Part shown: one piece after another, positions 25,001 to 37,057 of the stretch
Layout: every line of letters starts with the position of its first letter
Position numbering within the stretch: the stretch's first letter is position 1
NCBI GenBank assembly: GCA_963402885.1
Contig: OY727100.1
Span: 22,725,665 to 22,789,664, forward strand
Source of the DNA: Antedon bifida
Taxonomy: Eukaryota; Echinodermata; Crinoidea; Comatulida; Antedonidae
Direction of reading: 5' to 3'
Length of the DNA: 64,000 bases
Made by a program: the position numbers and the translations under genes
Notes under the pieces: generated by a model
Databases searched by the model: none
Told to the model about the DNA's origin: nothing
What the model saw: the letters and a program-made list of their open reading frames with translations, nothing else

Positions 25001-28000
25001 AACATTAAGTTGATTGGTGTTGAAAGAAAGAAAATTATGCTTCTATGAACGTTGGCTTGGCTTCCTGAATATTACTACTTGGCAACAGAAACCCGTCCAA
25101 ATCGTTTTTTAATAATAAAACCATTTCATTTTTGAAAGGTTGTTGAATAATTTTAAATAATTGCAAATCATCATCAGTCCAAATGTTAAATTTGTATAAA
25201 ATTAGGTTACAAGAAACCGGATAAAATCTAAATTAATTAGATACCTTTTTTACACGGTCCATTGCACTCTTTCACCAAGTCCTTAACGACGCATGCGCGT
25301 TTCTTCAAATGACATTCACTGGGGTAGGTTCTTTTGTCACTTCCACATACGGGTTTACTTCTGGCTACGCAGTTACGCGTACACTTTTCTGAAAATTACA
25401 TGAATACAATATTTTAATTTTTAACATAATTCAACTTTAACTTATATATAAAATATATAAATGAAATGAAACTAAACACTCTCCAATCGGAGATGATTGA
25501 AGATTGCTGCACAGTAAAATAAAAAATGTATTTCGTTAAGTAGGCTGTCGGCTGCTACCACTATTAAATCGTGACCATTTTCTACCATAGTATCTTATAT
25601 TTCGCAAAGAAACGAGTTAGTACCCATGTACTGTACAATGTTTGTGACCATGTTGTTGAACATAACAGAGCGCATGCGCAACTTAAGTTAAAATTCTCTC
25701 AAAATTCTGAAATATAAATATTATAACGGTTTTGAGTGAGTAGCGAATCACAAGCGGCTGACACTAGTCAATCGGATAATCCATGGATTAAAGAATTAAT
25801 CCATGGATAATCGTACGCGATATACATACTTGTAGTATCAAAACACGTGACATGATTTTTTACTTTGCTTACATTTATTTATTGAATATTGTTATGTGTT
25901 ATGATATGGACTTTGTTCTGAAATAAAAATGAATTGATTGAATTGTGTTCCTAGACCGTGATTGTGAACTCAGTATTATACGTATAAAACGCCATATATG
26001 CCAAAATATTTATTCTTTTGCTAATATTAATTCGAAACACCAGCATTATGCGACGTTATTTTGTTTATTGGTTTTAAGGTGTATCGTTGTGGTACGGGTT
26101 TTAATTGATGAGGAGTAGGCCTACACGATCGCCAGCAGGCGAAAGTTCGTCCTACGTGTATATGACACGCCAATGATTAGTGACAGACGTCCAAAACGGA
26201 TCACCTTCAACACTGCTACACTGTACGCTATAGTAACCCAATCACGTATAATATTAATTCATTAATTTACTAAACTTAGAATAAATAAAATACATGCTAG
26301 GGATTAAAGTGAAGTGGCAATTGAACGAGACAGTTTGTACGCGCGCGTGCCAGCAGCAGTATGAGTAGTTCTTGATCTGACACTTGAGCACTAATATACC
26401 AGCTTTATATGACATCAATCGATACAAACAAACTATCCTAGTTTAAAGTATAATACATTGAATTACACTACACGTTTGAAGCAACATATTCATAATAATG
26501 ATTGAGGCTTTAGTGCCAAATCCACGCCTGTCAAATACATTAGGCAAAATGCAATATTAGATTTCACGCTCCAGTGCGTCTGGATGTTACTCCAAAAACC
26601 ATAGAATCATTCAAACCAAAACTTTCACACAGAATGCATTCTATTCATTTAATCGAATTAGGTTTCAATTTATTTTATGTGATGTTGGTCTTTATATTTT
26701 AACAATTCGTATAAGGTGCATTGCTGGCATGTTTTAAGGTTGTTTCAAAGTGTTTCTGCTACGCAGTGACGTAACGGCTATGAGCGCTCACACTGGCTAA
26801 ACCCAGGGCCCCGGAGCTTTTGGGGGCCCCTGATCAGTGCCCAGAGAGAAGACAGGCATTAAAATATGTCAAAAAGGGCTAAATACGCCCAAGGCCTCCA
26901 GCGTTGGAGGGCCACTTGAGCTCCTAAATCAGGCCTCTGCGTTACGCCACTGCTCTACGATAAAAATGTCTATATGCACATTACCTTGATTATTTGCCAA
27001 AATATACTGGAAAAAATGTTTTTGTAATTTACCAATTACAACCTATTTTTAAATGCACTTTTCATGCCAATATTATATAATATATCTTTTTTCTCTTTCG
27101 TGGCGGCAACCCAATTAGGCCTACTTTTATTTCACTTAAAATCAGCATTAGATACAATTACAATATTTCCATTAAGATCATCCAGCCACTGATACCCACA
27201 GAATTGTCATTTTTTCAATCATTTGCCTTTGGATTAAATATCAAAGGTTGTTTAAAGTGTTTCTGTTACAAGAAAAGTGTCTATACAATATGTTTATTTT
27301 ATTCAATTCACAACCAACAGAGATACAACCTCCACTAACAGGCTGATAAAACAAAACACAATAAACAGTAAACAACTTACAATTTTAGATTTAAAAATGG
27401 ATAAACTATTTAAAAAATAGCAATATCAAGTATATAGGCCTACGTCATTACCTTGGGTGTTTGGAAAAATATACTGGAACAAAAATAATAATTATTATTT
27501 TGTAAATGGCCAATTACAACCTATTGGATCACTTTTCATGCCAATATTGATTGCAATCTTATTGATTGATCGATCGATTGATGTTTGGTCTATTATTTCA
27601 GTTATAATGTTAAGTTAATAGCTTATAGATAACCATCATAACTTTGTATACTACAAACACGATGAAATAATTATGTATGTATGTATGTACTATACGTCAT
27701 TTTTCTTTCTTTCGTGAGAGAACCCCACTTATTTCATCTCAAACTTAAAGCACAGATAAAGTAAAAATACGTCAGACATTCAATGTCAATGATATTGTGT
27801 CGAGTATTAATTGTGTTATTATCCCTTTAACATCCCGATGGAATATGATAGGAATTAATAATGAATATTATTTTGTAATTCACTGACGCATAACAAGGTT
27901 AATATCTCACCACAGATCATCGCAATAATCATTATGTAACAAGCTCGATAATCCAACTGTCTGCTATATCATGTGAACCACTTTCTAATGTGAACCACAA

Positions 28001-30938
28001 AGATAGTCGGATGTAGAAGACTTAAGTTCGCGCTCATAATGAATCACATTAATGTCAGCTGCCGGTACCAAGTTTATTTTTATTATTTGATTGGATGGGT
28101 ATTGGCATGCCTACTTAGGTGGAATTTATTTGGAAAGGTGGAAAGGCGATGCTAAATAGGAAGTAACTTGTGAAAGTTGAAATAATGAGAAACATTTTAG
28201 CGACAGGTCCTCTACAAATTGAATGAAAAATTTACCTATGTACGATTGAAATTGGAAAAAAGAAAAAAAAAAGGAATTGAAGAAACGATTTTAATAAAAA
28301 TCAATTGCTGCTAAGAAGTAATTTGCAAAATGTTTGAAGGAATTTACTGTATATGTGCGAAAAGTGAGAAGAACCGGTTTGATTGGGGTATCGGTTTTAT
28401 AGTCATCCGGGTTTCCATAATAATACTCGCATTGTATTCGGTATGACTTCCTCTCAACCTCGTCAGCAGTATATGTTTCAGTCGGTCGAGTGTGTGCGTA
28501 CGTCGCTATGCAGATGTTATTACGACTTTGGCGTGTCGTAATTTCCGATTGTAATGTAATGTATTAGCTAAGATTGGTTGTCAATATAAGAAATGATACT
28601 CAATTGTATTGACAGGTTGCTCCATTCATCGCGAATGGGTTGATATACAAACTTGTGGGCGTGACATCCGGGTGCATCGATGAGTATGGCGCGCCATAGA
28701 TGAGCGTAAGCAGTCGTCCTTGTCCTAAATATGTTGCCGGGGCGTATTCACATCTAATTGGACAAACGTGATGTGGAGAGTCACCACATGCCATCACAAC
28801 AGCTACTACCACAATAGGTATAAGACGTCGCAACAACTTCCCTCCGTCCGCTACTACCCACAGCCTCTGTATCTCGCGGGGCAGAAAAAAACTGCTAATA
28901 TATTGTAGAACTTTTTTGTGTGTTGCATCACTGTCCTTAACTTCCGGTCTACCTTTTAATTTGTCATGATCAGCAACGAGTATTATAGCTTAATCATAGT
29001 TCGCAATATTGAGGGCACGCACGGGTCCAATAACGGTCATAACCCTATTATGGTACCCTAGTACGGCTTGGTATTACCACGTTACGAAATAAGTATTGCC
29101 ATCAGTTAGGCTTCGTTCCCACTATAAGAGACGCAACGCAAGCGAGTTGACTAATGACAAGCGACTGTTCGAATCAGAAACATGCGCAATGACGTTTCAT
29201 AGATGCGTAGACTAGTCGCGCGTTGCGGCGCGTCTTGAAAACGATAGGTCGTTATAATGTTAAACTACTACAGTCACTGTACAATATCACATTGTGTACA
29301 GCTGTCCATATATCTACAATTGTCCTAACATTGTCGTTTGTTTAGTGTTAACATTTAAATTGATTTTATAAATAGTCAAATTGTATTTCCTTTTGGGTAA
29401 CACTTTCGGTATTTTCAAGGTAACATTAATATATTCGATTTAGATAGATTTTTGTTTTGCTAATTTTAGTTATTTCCTTTAATTTTCACTTATATAACTG
29501 TTAGTTGCTTTAGAGATAGGCTTCACTTCACACAACAGTGTTATCATTAATCAATGAAATAACCATTACTTTTAAATGTAATTCAATGCCTCGCCTCATT
29601 ACATGTTATAGCCGCGAGGAGACTTAATTTTCTATTTTTTCGAAACGAAATGGTCGTAAAATTGTAAAAAAAAATTTGAAAGAATCGTTCAATTTACCAA
29701 AAACAATGGCTGATATTATGATCGTTTTTTAAATAAAATATTTAACCAACGAACGTAGCAAAATAATATAATGTGAATGCTGGTTCCGACCACGAAAGCT
29801 CTGTCTACACTATCAAACTAGTTTGACGTACCCAATATGGTAGTGATATGTCCAAATATAGTAGTGATATGACATCATCGTGTCCATATATGGGCACATC
29901 ACATTTTGTTGTCACATAAAGTTTGATAGTGTAGACAGAGCTTAAAGCTATCAAATGCTACCATTTTGTATAGGCTTACTTGTTATAGTAATGGCTAACC
30001 TAACCTCTTTATTTTTATTCATTAAGAGCAGCCGGCCCAAACGTCCTTCCTCCTAATTCCTTCTATCATGTCACTTTCCTTTTCTTTCTTTTTTTTATAT
30101 GGATGAATAATTCGGTGTCACTAACCTCCACACACGCCGCATTAGTAACTCGCGTTTACATCCCCCAGTGTGATACGGCTAACTATCAATGGGAGGGAGT
30201 TTATAATATAAAAATAAACTGCTGTTAACCACATGTTTGTTCATAATCGTATGTTTTCTATTAATAAATGAAAAAATTATTTCTTTGTAAAGAAAATATT
30301 AAATAAAATTCCACTGAATTCGAATATTTCAATAACTCACCGATAACACTAGGCAGGCAGGATAAAAATAATTGTAAAAAAATAAGGTTATATGCATGAT
30401 AATTAGGTGCTGAACAGAACTTAATATCCTATTTTTGGCATTGTAAATTTAGGAGGTGGGTGTGGGCCATCCCCTCGCGCGCACCATCCCTCGCGTGCAC
30501 CATCCCCTCGCGTGCACGAAGAATAACGAATACATTAAATAAAAGTAAAATGTTTAGTCTTTCTGCCAATCAAAACCGAAGATTATCGATGATCTGTCTT
30601 GACGGAATAAAGTTACTAATATTATATATAAGTATATATGTACAGTATATTATATAATTTATTAATATTTATTATTAAGTACATCTGTGTAATATACAAC
30701 AGCCAGTGTGACCTTTGAAGAAGCCAGACTAGACCACAGCCGTAAGCCAGTTCAAAATGTGTTTTAGGAATTAGTGAGGAAACAATAAATTAACCTGACA
30801 CTGCTAAATTTATATTCATGGTAATCTTAGATTAATATAAGTATACCTACCGGTTAAGGCTGCGTTTACACTGGTCGTAGCACCCATACTAGTCAGCATT
30901 ACAGAAATAATTAAAAGACCGCTTAAAAGTAACACCAT
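19058..30938 (-). CDS. Secreted multi-Kazal (ten-domain) protein, 12 exons
   Basis: Predicted 958-residue secreted protein. Exons (high to low): 30938-30851, 25388-25245, 24901-24754, 24326-24208, 23930-23625, 23426-22947, 22608-22141, 21905-21633, 21431-21105, 20631-20488, 19864-19664, 19236-19058 (TGA). All introns are phase 1 except intron 3 (phase 2), and the frame closes. Exon 1 encodes a signal peptide (MVLLLSGLLIISVML...). Kazal domains lie near residues 30-77, 78-130, 167-220, 269-320, 429-480, 585-640, 676-730, 785-832, 833-885 and 900-958, with signatures such as VCGSDG.(S/T)Y.N.C.L. Most begin with a CC-DIR..CP motif. Exons 4-8 end in a short C-x7-C-x3-C module (GK.C.GECK.G) resembling a follistatin N-lobe. 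The linkers, above all in exons 6 and 7, are Ser/Thr-rich, with N-glycosylation sequons in exon 7. Kazal proteins usually inhibit serine proteases or occur in matrix proteins such as agrin. The target here is unknown, and no orthologue is recognised. Confidence 0.87.
19403..19540. mobile_element. MITE family B, copy B6 (last intron of the multi-Kazal gene)
   Basis: AAGCTTGGTTTCCACTATAG ... GTTGCGTCCTATTGGGAA, with TTGACCAATCATAAGCGATG and its complement. Confidence 0.85.
20939..21077. mobile_element. MITE family B, copy B7 (next to Kazal exon 9)
   Basis: Lies in intron 9 and ends 27 bp before the exon 9 donor. Left end GATTCCCACTAGGACATAAC; the right end is decayed. Confidence 0.75.
24047..24128. 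mobile_element. MITE family B, copy B8 (collapsed)
   Basis: AAGCTTGGTTCCCATG ... AACCAAACTTTA with a shortened middle, in intron 4 of the multi-Kazal gene. Another GTGATTGGTCAAT arm lies next to exon 4 at about 24,183. Confidence 0.55.
25773..25812. repeat. Short perfect inverted repeat
   Basis: GATAATCCATGGATTAA, then GAA, then TTAATCCATGGATAATC: a long palindrome built on two CCATGG cores. Confidence 0.85.
26682..27770. repeat. Diverged local duplication in Kazal gene intron 1
   Basis: Ordered matches occur twice: GGTTGTTT(C)AAAGTGTTTCTG at 26,740 and 27,245; ATATACTGGAA at about 27,003 and 27,468; CTTTTCATGCCAATATT at 27,058 and 27,530; CTTTCGTG.....ACCC at about 27,096 and 27,707. Copy 1 carries the hAT MITE and copy 2 does not. 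Confidence 0.65.
26764..26952. mobile_element. hAT-type MITE in Kazal gene intron 1
   Basis: 189 bp with ends CAGTGACGTAACGGC / GCGTTACGCCACTG, the widespread CAGTGGCGTAAC hAT terminus, and a G/C-rich interior. The 8-bp flank CTGCTACG on the left is matched by CT-CTACG on the right, fitting an 8-bp target-site duplication with one base lost. Confidence 0.75.
29106..29240. mobile_element. MITE family B, copy B9 (left arm)
   Basis: GTTCCCACTATAAGAGACGC then AAGCGAGTTGACTAATGACA; the right arm is decayed. Intron 1 of the multi-Kazal gene. Confidence 0.6.
29796..29944. mobile_element. MITE family A, copy A6 (intron 1 of the multi-Kazal gene)
   Basis: The best-preserved copy: both 24-nt ends match perfectly (AAGCTCTGTCTACACTATCA ... 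TGATAGTGTAGACAGAGCTT). Confidence 0.92.
30470..30518 (+). repeat. 17-bp G/C-rich unit, three copies
   Basis: CCCCTCGCG(C/T)GCACCAT repeated in intron 1 of the multi-Kazal gene. Confidence 0.8.
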
Positions 30939-31025
30939 TTTGTGACAACTGCATTCGCTATGTATCATAATATGAAAATAGTTGCCTTACAGACAAACGG
31001 TGCACAAACGGATATCCTGTAGTAC

Positions 31026-31035
31026 AATATATAAA
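31026..31035 (-). promoter_or_regulatory. Possible TATA box of the multi-Kazal gene
   Basis: On the minus strand the sequence reads TTTATATATT about 90 bp upstream of the signal-peptide ATG at 30938. That spacing would place transcription start near 31,000 and give a short 5' UTR. A TATA match is weak evidence in A+T-rich DNA. The ATG itself has a good context, with A at -3 and G at +4. Confidence 0.3.
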
Positions 31036-31039
31036 TCCT

Positions 31040-33257
31040 ATATTTAAGACATAGACTAGCAAGGCCTTTATACGCTCTCACATCAACTGGTCTCCTTTCG
31101 CTCTGCTGTTTCTTATTATAGGAATAAACAGCGCCATCAACGAAAATTGAGTAATTTCGTTAGGCTACCAGATGCTGCTAAAATTAATATAATATTTAGA
31201 TAAGTGCATTGAGGTTAAACTTGGTGTTAAAATTATATGGTAAAGTTCAGATTTGATATAATTATTGTCTGTGAATTTATTTCCAAACGGAAGTTGTCTT
31301 GAGTACCAAACAGCTGTAATAGACCTACCATTATCATCTGTAGTATTACTAATACTATTAGTTTCCTAGATTGACCGGAAGTCCCTCGCCCCTCTTCGCT
31401 CTATAACGACTTATCGTTTTCGAGATGGTCACTTTCAAAACTACGCAGCTATCGAGTCTAAAAGTCATTTTGCACACACTGAGAAACAAAATGAGTATGT
31501 TCAGAATGACGTTTGGACTCAATAGCTGCTAGTCGTGTGACGAGTCGTAAAAAAAGAAAGGTCAGTATTCTTCAGGACGGTCGAAACTTATTTGTGACGT
31601 CACCAGTATGACAATGACAGTTACAATTGTATCACATTGTATTAATCGGCCCAACAGCTTATTGTGTGGATTGTCTTTGCCGTAGCTCTGAGGATTATTC
31701 GTTAAGCCGGACATCTTCCTTTTGTTTACGTATGACGAAGTATCCCCGCCGGGTTTGGTCCGCATTGTGTTGCGTACTGGTGCGAAACGAGTGTGACACC
31801 AGCTGATTTGAATAGTATAAAGCTCTGTCTACGCTATCAAACTTCATGCGACAAAATATCATCATCATCATCATCATAATAACATTTATATGGTAGTGAT
31901 ATGTCCAAATATGGTAGTGATATGACATCACCATGTCCATATGGGCACATCACATTTGTTTTTCACCTACATTTTGTTAGGGTAAACAGAGCTTAAAGAG
32001 AAGGAGAACAAGTCTTATATGAATATTACTCAAATAAATATTTATTATGTACAGTAGGCTTTTCTTACCCTTCAAAGATAATAATCATAATGTATCAAAA
32101 AATACGGAAGAGGTTCGAATAACAATTGCGCTCGTTCATAATAGACAATAATTGTAAAACATAGAATTCTAAATTTAAATATACACAATCTGCTGATCAA
32201 CTAAATGAAGTTTAAACAAAAATGTGAAAGCAATGTGAATTACACAGCAGCACCGTATTGAAAGTAAATGATAAAGGATATCGATACGATACGAATTAGG
32301 CCTACACACTATTAATAGGTACGGGGCGTCGTACTAATAATTGTATCTACACAATGGTTCTGTTGTAACATAACATGTCCCAAACGGCGCCCCGTATTAT
32401 GAATGTTATTACTTTGAGTGAATTCGCTCTTCCCTGGTATAATGTAGTAAAACCAGGTAAATGATCCTGTACATTAATTCAAACCCTTGCATATTGGCAT
32501 GTTTTATATTATTAATGTTGTTCTATGTTCATAATAATTGGCACAACATACATAAACATATATATTACATTATTCCCCAGGAAGTATGTTGGAAGTATGT
32601 TGGCTCGGGAATGAATGTTATTTAGACATCATGGAACGACTGTTGGCAAGTCAAGAGTGAACACAGATCTGGACACGTACGTGTACCCATGTATTAGTGC
32701 ACCATAAGTCAATATGTATAATTCTATTCATTTTAAACATTGTATGATATTTGAGTGGGTCTATAATCGCCATGACAGTTCTCAAGGCTACAAAACTTCT
32801 GCTACCAACTTTTCAAAATGACTCATCTGACAAGAAGGACAAAAATGACATTAAGTAGAATTGGAGTCGCTTAACTTAACCACAAATGAAAAAAAAAATA
32901 TTGTTATCGAATTATGTTACAAAAATATTCTTTATATTCGTTTATAATGTATGACTGTGATTTGTGGACTGAGAACAAATCATAAAATGGCGGCTGGAGC
33001 GACGTGGTAATGCTTAATTTTTATATAATACTTAGTACGTGCTCATCGATAATGTAATTTAAGGTAATATTTTCAATTCCGGTGACAAAGAGTTCAACGG
33101 GAATTCAATTTCTTAATTAGGTTATAAAAAGGTCATCCTTAAAATGGATATTTTTTCTGAATATAATTTAAAGGACAACCAACTGGTTTTGACAGTTTTA
33201 GTCCAAAAAAGATGCACCAAAGGATCGGAACCCGTCTTGGTACCGTTTATGGTTCCA
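31040..33257. other. Region between the multi-Kazal promoter and the SAXO 3' end
   Basis: A+T-rich DNA with one family-A MITE (31,819-31,995). SAXO and the multi-Kazal gene are both on the minus strand, so this holds the SAXO 3' UTR and the upstream sequence of the Kazal gene. No further exon is recognised. Confidence 0.6.
31819..31995. mobile_element. MITE family A, copy A7
   Basis: Carries an expanded (ATC)n run inside the left arm (31,858-31,880) and a decayed right arm. Confidence 0.8.
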
Positions 33258-36200
33258 CTAAGTTACCGCCAAGCCGTCCTTCCGTTTTTCGACATAATCG
33301 CCAATTGTTTGTTTGTTTGGCATGTTTTTTAGCCCCTTGCGAGTTTTCAGCTGTTGTTGTAGTAGGTATGCTTGTGCCTTACATAACTGTGGTCGTGTAC
33401 CCTTGTACGTGTCCTTATGCACTGTCATAAAATCAAACTGCCCAGAATGTTCAATAGGTGCCGGGTCTGGCTTGAAATTCTCTACAGGGTCCGATTTCTT
33501 CGGAGTGAACGTAGCCCCAGTCCATGACTGTATCTCCATGCTGCCCTGCGGCTTCACGTACGATGAGGTAGTTTCGTGAAAGTCTCCGTATCGTACTCTT
33601 GGCTTAACTTTCCAATCTTTGTAGAATTTCTTGTTTATTGTCTGATCGTGAAACGTCGCAGAGCGCGGTTTTTGGTTGGTGTGCGGTCGGCGGTGAGACG
33701 GTGGAATGTGAGCTGCTTTCAGATCGATTGGTTTATACGTCATCTGAAAACAGAAATAATATTATAGTACAATATTATAGAGAACCCCTCATTTAGGACA
33801 CCCCTATTCCAGTGAAACGAACGAGTGTCGTCACTGCAGGCTGGGACGTCCCATCGATAAATAAATTGAAGTGAGGGGAAACACTGTATACTGGTATGTT
33901 TCAACACGGTTCAAACCTACTCGTGTCTTTGTCTCAAATGGCGCCCCGTATTAACGTAATACGCAATACGTTATCATTTTGTACGTACCTTGTTGGTTGT
34001 ATTTGTTTCAAAGCTGACGTTTGGCGGTTTATACTCGTCCATATCATGTCGTATTAATTCTCGTTTTGGGTTGGTTTTCACATCGTGCCCTCCAAACTCC
34101 ATTTGCTGCTCCGTCTTAAATTCTAACCTAAAATTAGAATAATCAAATATAACGTTAACATTTGCATGTGAAATAAGTAGGCTTAAATAACACGGTGACG
34201 TCATTGCTGTATACGATCACGTAACTAATGTTCAGATCAATGCACTTTATATTAAGTACAGACGATTCACGAGTCATGTGACAGGATGGTTGGTTTGAAT
34301 TCCAAATGTAGCGCCTACTCGGAAGTTCTTGCGAAACACTCCATGGAGAATTGTTTAACTTTTGAGTCCTATCTTTCAAATACCATTATTCACGTACTGA
34401 TGTATTACCGTTAGTCATATATAAGAAAAAGAAAGAAGAATGAATAGCATGTAGGCCTAGCTGTACTACCTTGAGTCCATGCTTAGACGTATCGTGGAAG
34501 GTGGCGGCGTAATTGGCTTCGCTGGAAGAGGTTGACTACGATACGTGGGGAAGTCGTACATGTGCTGCGTCTTGCCGTGGAAATGTCCTTGCGTTTTGAT
34601 CGTGGGGTTGCGTTTCACCCGTTCTGCTCGGTGACCAGTACCGTTATCGAGGTACGTAGCCTGGTTAACGGTTAAGTGATCGTGATGTCCTGCAATGAAA
34701 TATATATTTTAAGGGTTGCCAGTATCGTAAATTATGCACATAGTAGCCAACGCATTCGGGTATTTAAACATCATCTGGTTGACGCGAATCGGCAATCATC
34801 CGACGCGTCATGTATGGTGTTTGACGCAAACGTGTGTTTTATTTGCGTTCTTTTGCACTATTCATATGTATTCTGTTGGAAAAAGTATAAGGCTAGACCG
34901 AATAACAATATTAACACAAAAAGTGATCATTATATACCTTCTAATGATAAATTGCCTTCGGCAATTTTAACCATTTTAACTGGTTCAGCAATAGCGCCCG
35001 GGAAATCGTGTTGGGTCGTTGATTTCATGTGTTCCATTTTTCCAGGGTAAATAATCGAACCTGAAATTAATTCACAACAAAACGTTTTACTATTACGACA
35101 TAAATAGGTCTTCACAAACTTTGCGTTGAAATAGATATCACACGGGACGTGAATAATAAGTGTCTTTGATGGTAGGTGCCATTAAAGCACTTTTTTCACG
35201 TGCATGTTCACATAATTTGAGTTAGGTTCATCAACCTATAATATACCAATATTGAATAATCTTTGTGAATAAATTATAAGTTACCTGTAAAAGAAGGATA
35301 TTCACTGAATGCGGGAGCTGGGTTACTGTTCCAATGTTTAAACTGCTCCTTGTTTGTTGTTCGGGAATCGAACTTTGCCGAAGTGTTTCCTCGTCCGTGT
35401 TTCGTCATTGGTCGGCGCATTTGGATATTCGGAAAAGCCACGTGACCTGGGTACGTCATTTTATACACAGTGTTTCCATCCAATGGAACGTTAGATGGTT
35501 CGTAAGTTTGTTTCTGTCATAAAAAATATTCTAAATGTTAAGTTGGATATATTTATTTTCTGACCCAATATTGACGTCTATAGTGGTGTGTGACATTGGT
35601 ATTATCAGTGTGCGCATTTTACGCGCAGCTATGACGTAATATAACGTCATCACAAGGCCGCTTACCTGTGTAATTCTTTCCGGTTTTACTACGGGGCAAT
35701 TGACGAAGTCTGTGCGTTGGATTGTGTTCAAGTCCATCGGAGGTCGGTTACGATCACGTGGTGTTGCAGGAGGAATGATGGGTAGTCTTCTGCGGTTGCC
35801 AGGATACGCTACGTACGTGCGTTGGTAATCGCTAAGCGTGCAATCTTTGTCAACTGGTTTGGTTGGTTTAGCGCGTTTTTTACAATCCTTGTGGTGAACA
35901 TGGCGACTGAAAAAGTATATAAAAGAATTTTAAATTAAGTTATTGCTTTTAAAATGCTAAAGCATAGTTGATGAGGAGGAAGATTAGAAGACTCTTCCCG
36001 GGGTGTAGGGGTTAAACAGTAATCAGTGACGACATTTTTTTAGAAACATGTCATACACGTGACGTCATCATGTAATGTTTAATAACTACCGTTGGTAATT
36101 ATAGATCCAGCGAACATTAATGAGTAAATGATAGTCGTACGTGCATTTGACTTTGGTAGATAATTGATAGAATGACTGAACCAACAGTTCCAAAGTCTAC

Positions 36201-37057
36201 ATTGCATGCCTGTCAGCTTTCTTGACGTCCTCTGAACATTTGTTTGTTTTTTTTTCCGATTTGTCCGGCGGCCTTGGATATAATATTAAGAATCATAACA
36301 ATTGCTCAATTATTACCACGTTCGTTTTGAGTTGTGAAAGCTAACATGTTCGCAAGTGTAGCATAGCCAAGACAACGTCAACCTTAATTATTACTAGGCA
36401 TGTTTATCAAGTGGTATAGCAAAAAAATGCTGTAAAGCCAAAGTGTTTTTTACTCCAAATTCAGATTGAAAATCATAATGTGATGTCATGCCCATATAAG
36501 GACATGATGATGTCATATCACTATCATATTTAGGCATCACTACCATATTTGGCACATCACACTTTTTTGTCAAACCAGATAGACAGAGCTTTAGAACAAT
36601 ACAGGGAAGAGTCTCTACGCTAGTTTTAAAACAGGAAACTTAGTTACGTATAAATATTTCAGGTACCAAACTATAATTGAGTGTCAACTATAGGTAGCCT
36701 TACAGGTGCTGGTGATCAAGTATTTATGGCTTTTTCAAAATATATTAAAGATCTATACTCTTAACTTGGGATCAGTCACATATTATTTTACTTAGCGGTA
36801 CCTGTAGGCCTATATTGACTTATCATGTTAAGGCATATATGCGTGTCGAAGAAATAACAGAGTCACAAACGTTTTAGGAGATATGACCGGTTTAAGTTGA
36901 AATGAATTAATATTAATTGAACGTCGTTGAAAACTTACCCGCAGTCACAAAGTTCACAAATGCAAGTGAAGTTCGGAAATTGTTCATTCAGCAATTCCAT
37001 TTCTTGGCTGGTCAGCGAGCCTGCGGTGGCTGGTTGCTGTTCAAATGCACTCGGCAT
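33258..37057 (-). CDS. SAXO1/2: Stabilizer of axonemal microtubules (SAXO/FAM154 family), 7 exons
   Basis: Predicted 518-residue protein. Exons: 37057-36939, 35906-35666, 35513-35285, 35060-34938, 34689-34470, 34127-33989, 33743-33258 (TAG). Successive phases 2,0,1,1,2,0 all match. The N-terminal region spells CICELCDCGRHVHHKDC across the first splice, which is the cysteine-rich hallmark of SAXO1/SAXO2. The rest consists of the family's repeated microtubule-binding elements, each with an F..(T/R)TT....(Y/F) core, for example FDSRTTNKEQF in exon 3, FETNTTNKMTY across exons 6-7 and FHETTSSY in exon 7. Human SAXO1 is 474 residues, so the length fits. SAXO proteins bind and stabilise microtubules of cilia, centrioles and sperm flagella. 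The gene lies head to head with PP2A-A. The choice between SAXO1 and SAXO2 is not resolved. Confidence 0.92.
36477..36594. mobile_element. MITE family A, copy A8 (SAXO intron 1)
   Basis: The left terminal repeat is missing; the internal words and the AGACAGAGCTTT right end are present. Confidence 0.75.

Noticed and set aside
28600..28836. 78-codon minus-strand ORF starting MLRRLIPIVVVAVVMACG, signal-peptide-like
   Set aside because: It lies in the large first intron of the multi-Kazal gene, has no Kazal pattern and no convincing splice partners. The hydrophobic start may be chance. Exon 1 at 30.9 kb already supplies a signal peptide in the right phase.
33144..33579. Plus-strand ORFs opposite the last SAXO exon
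   Set aside because: Shadows of the SAXO coding strand with no independent protein features.
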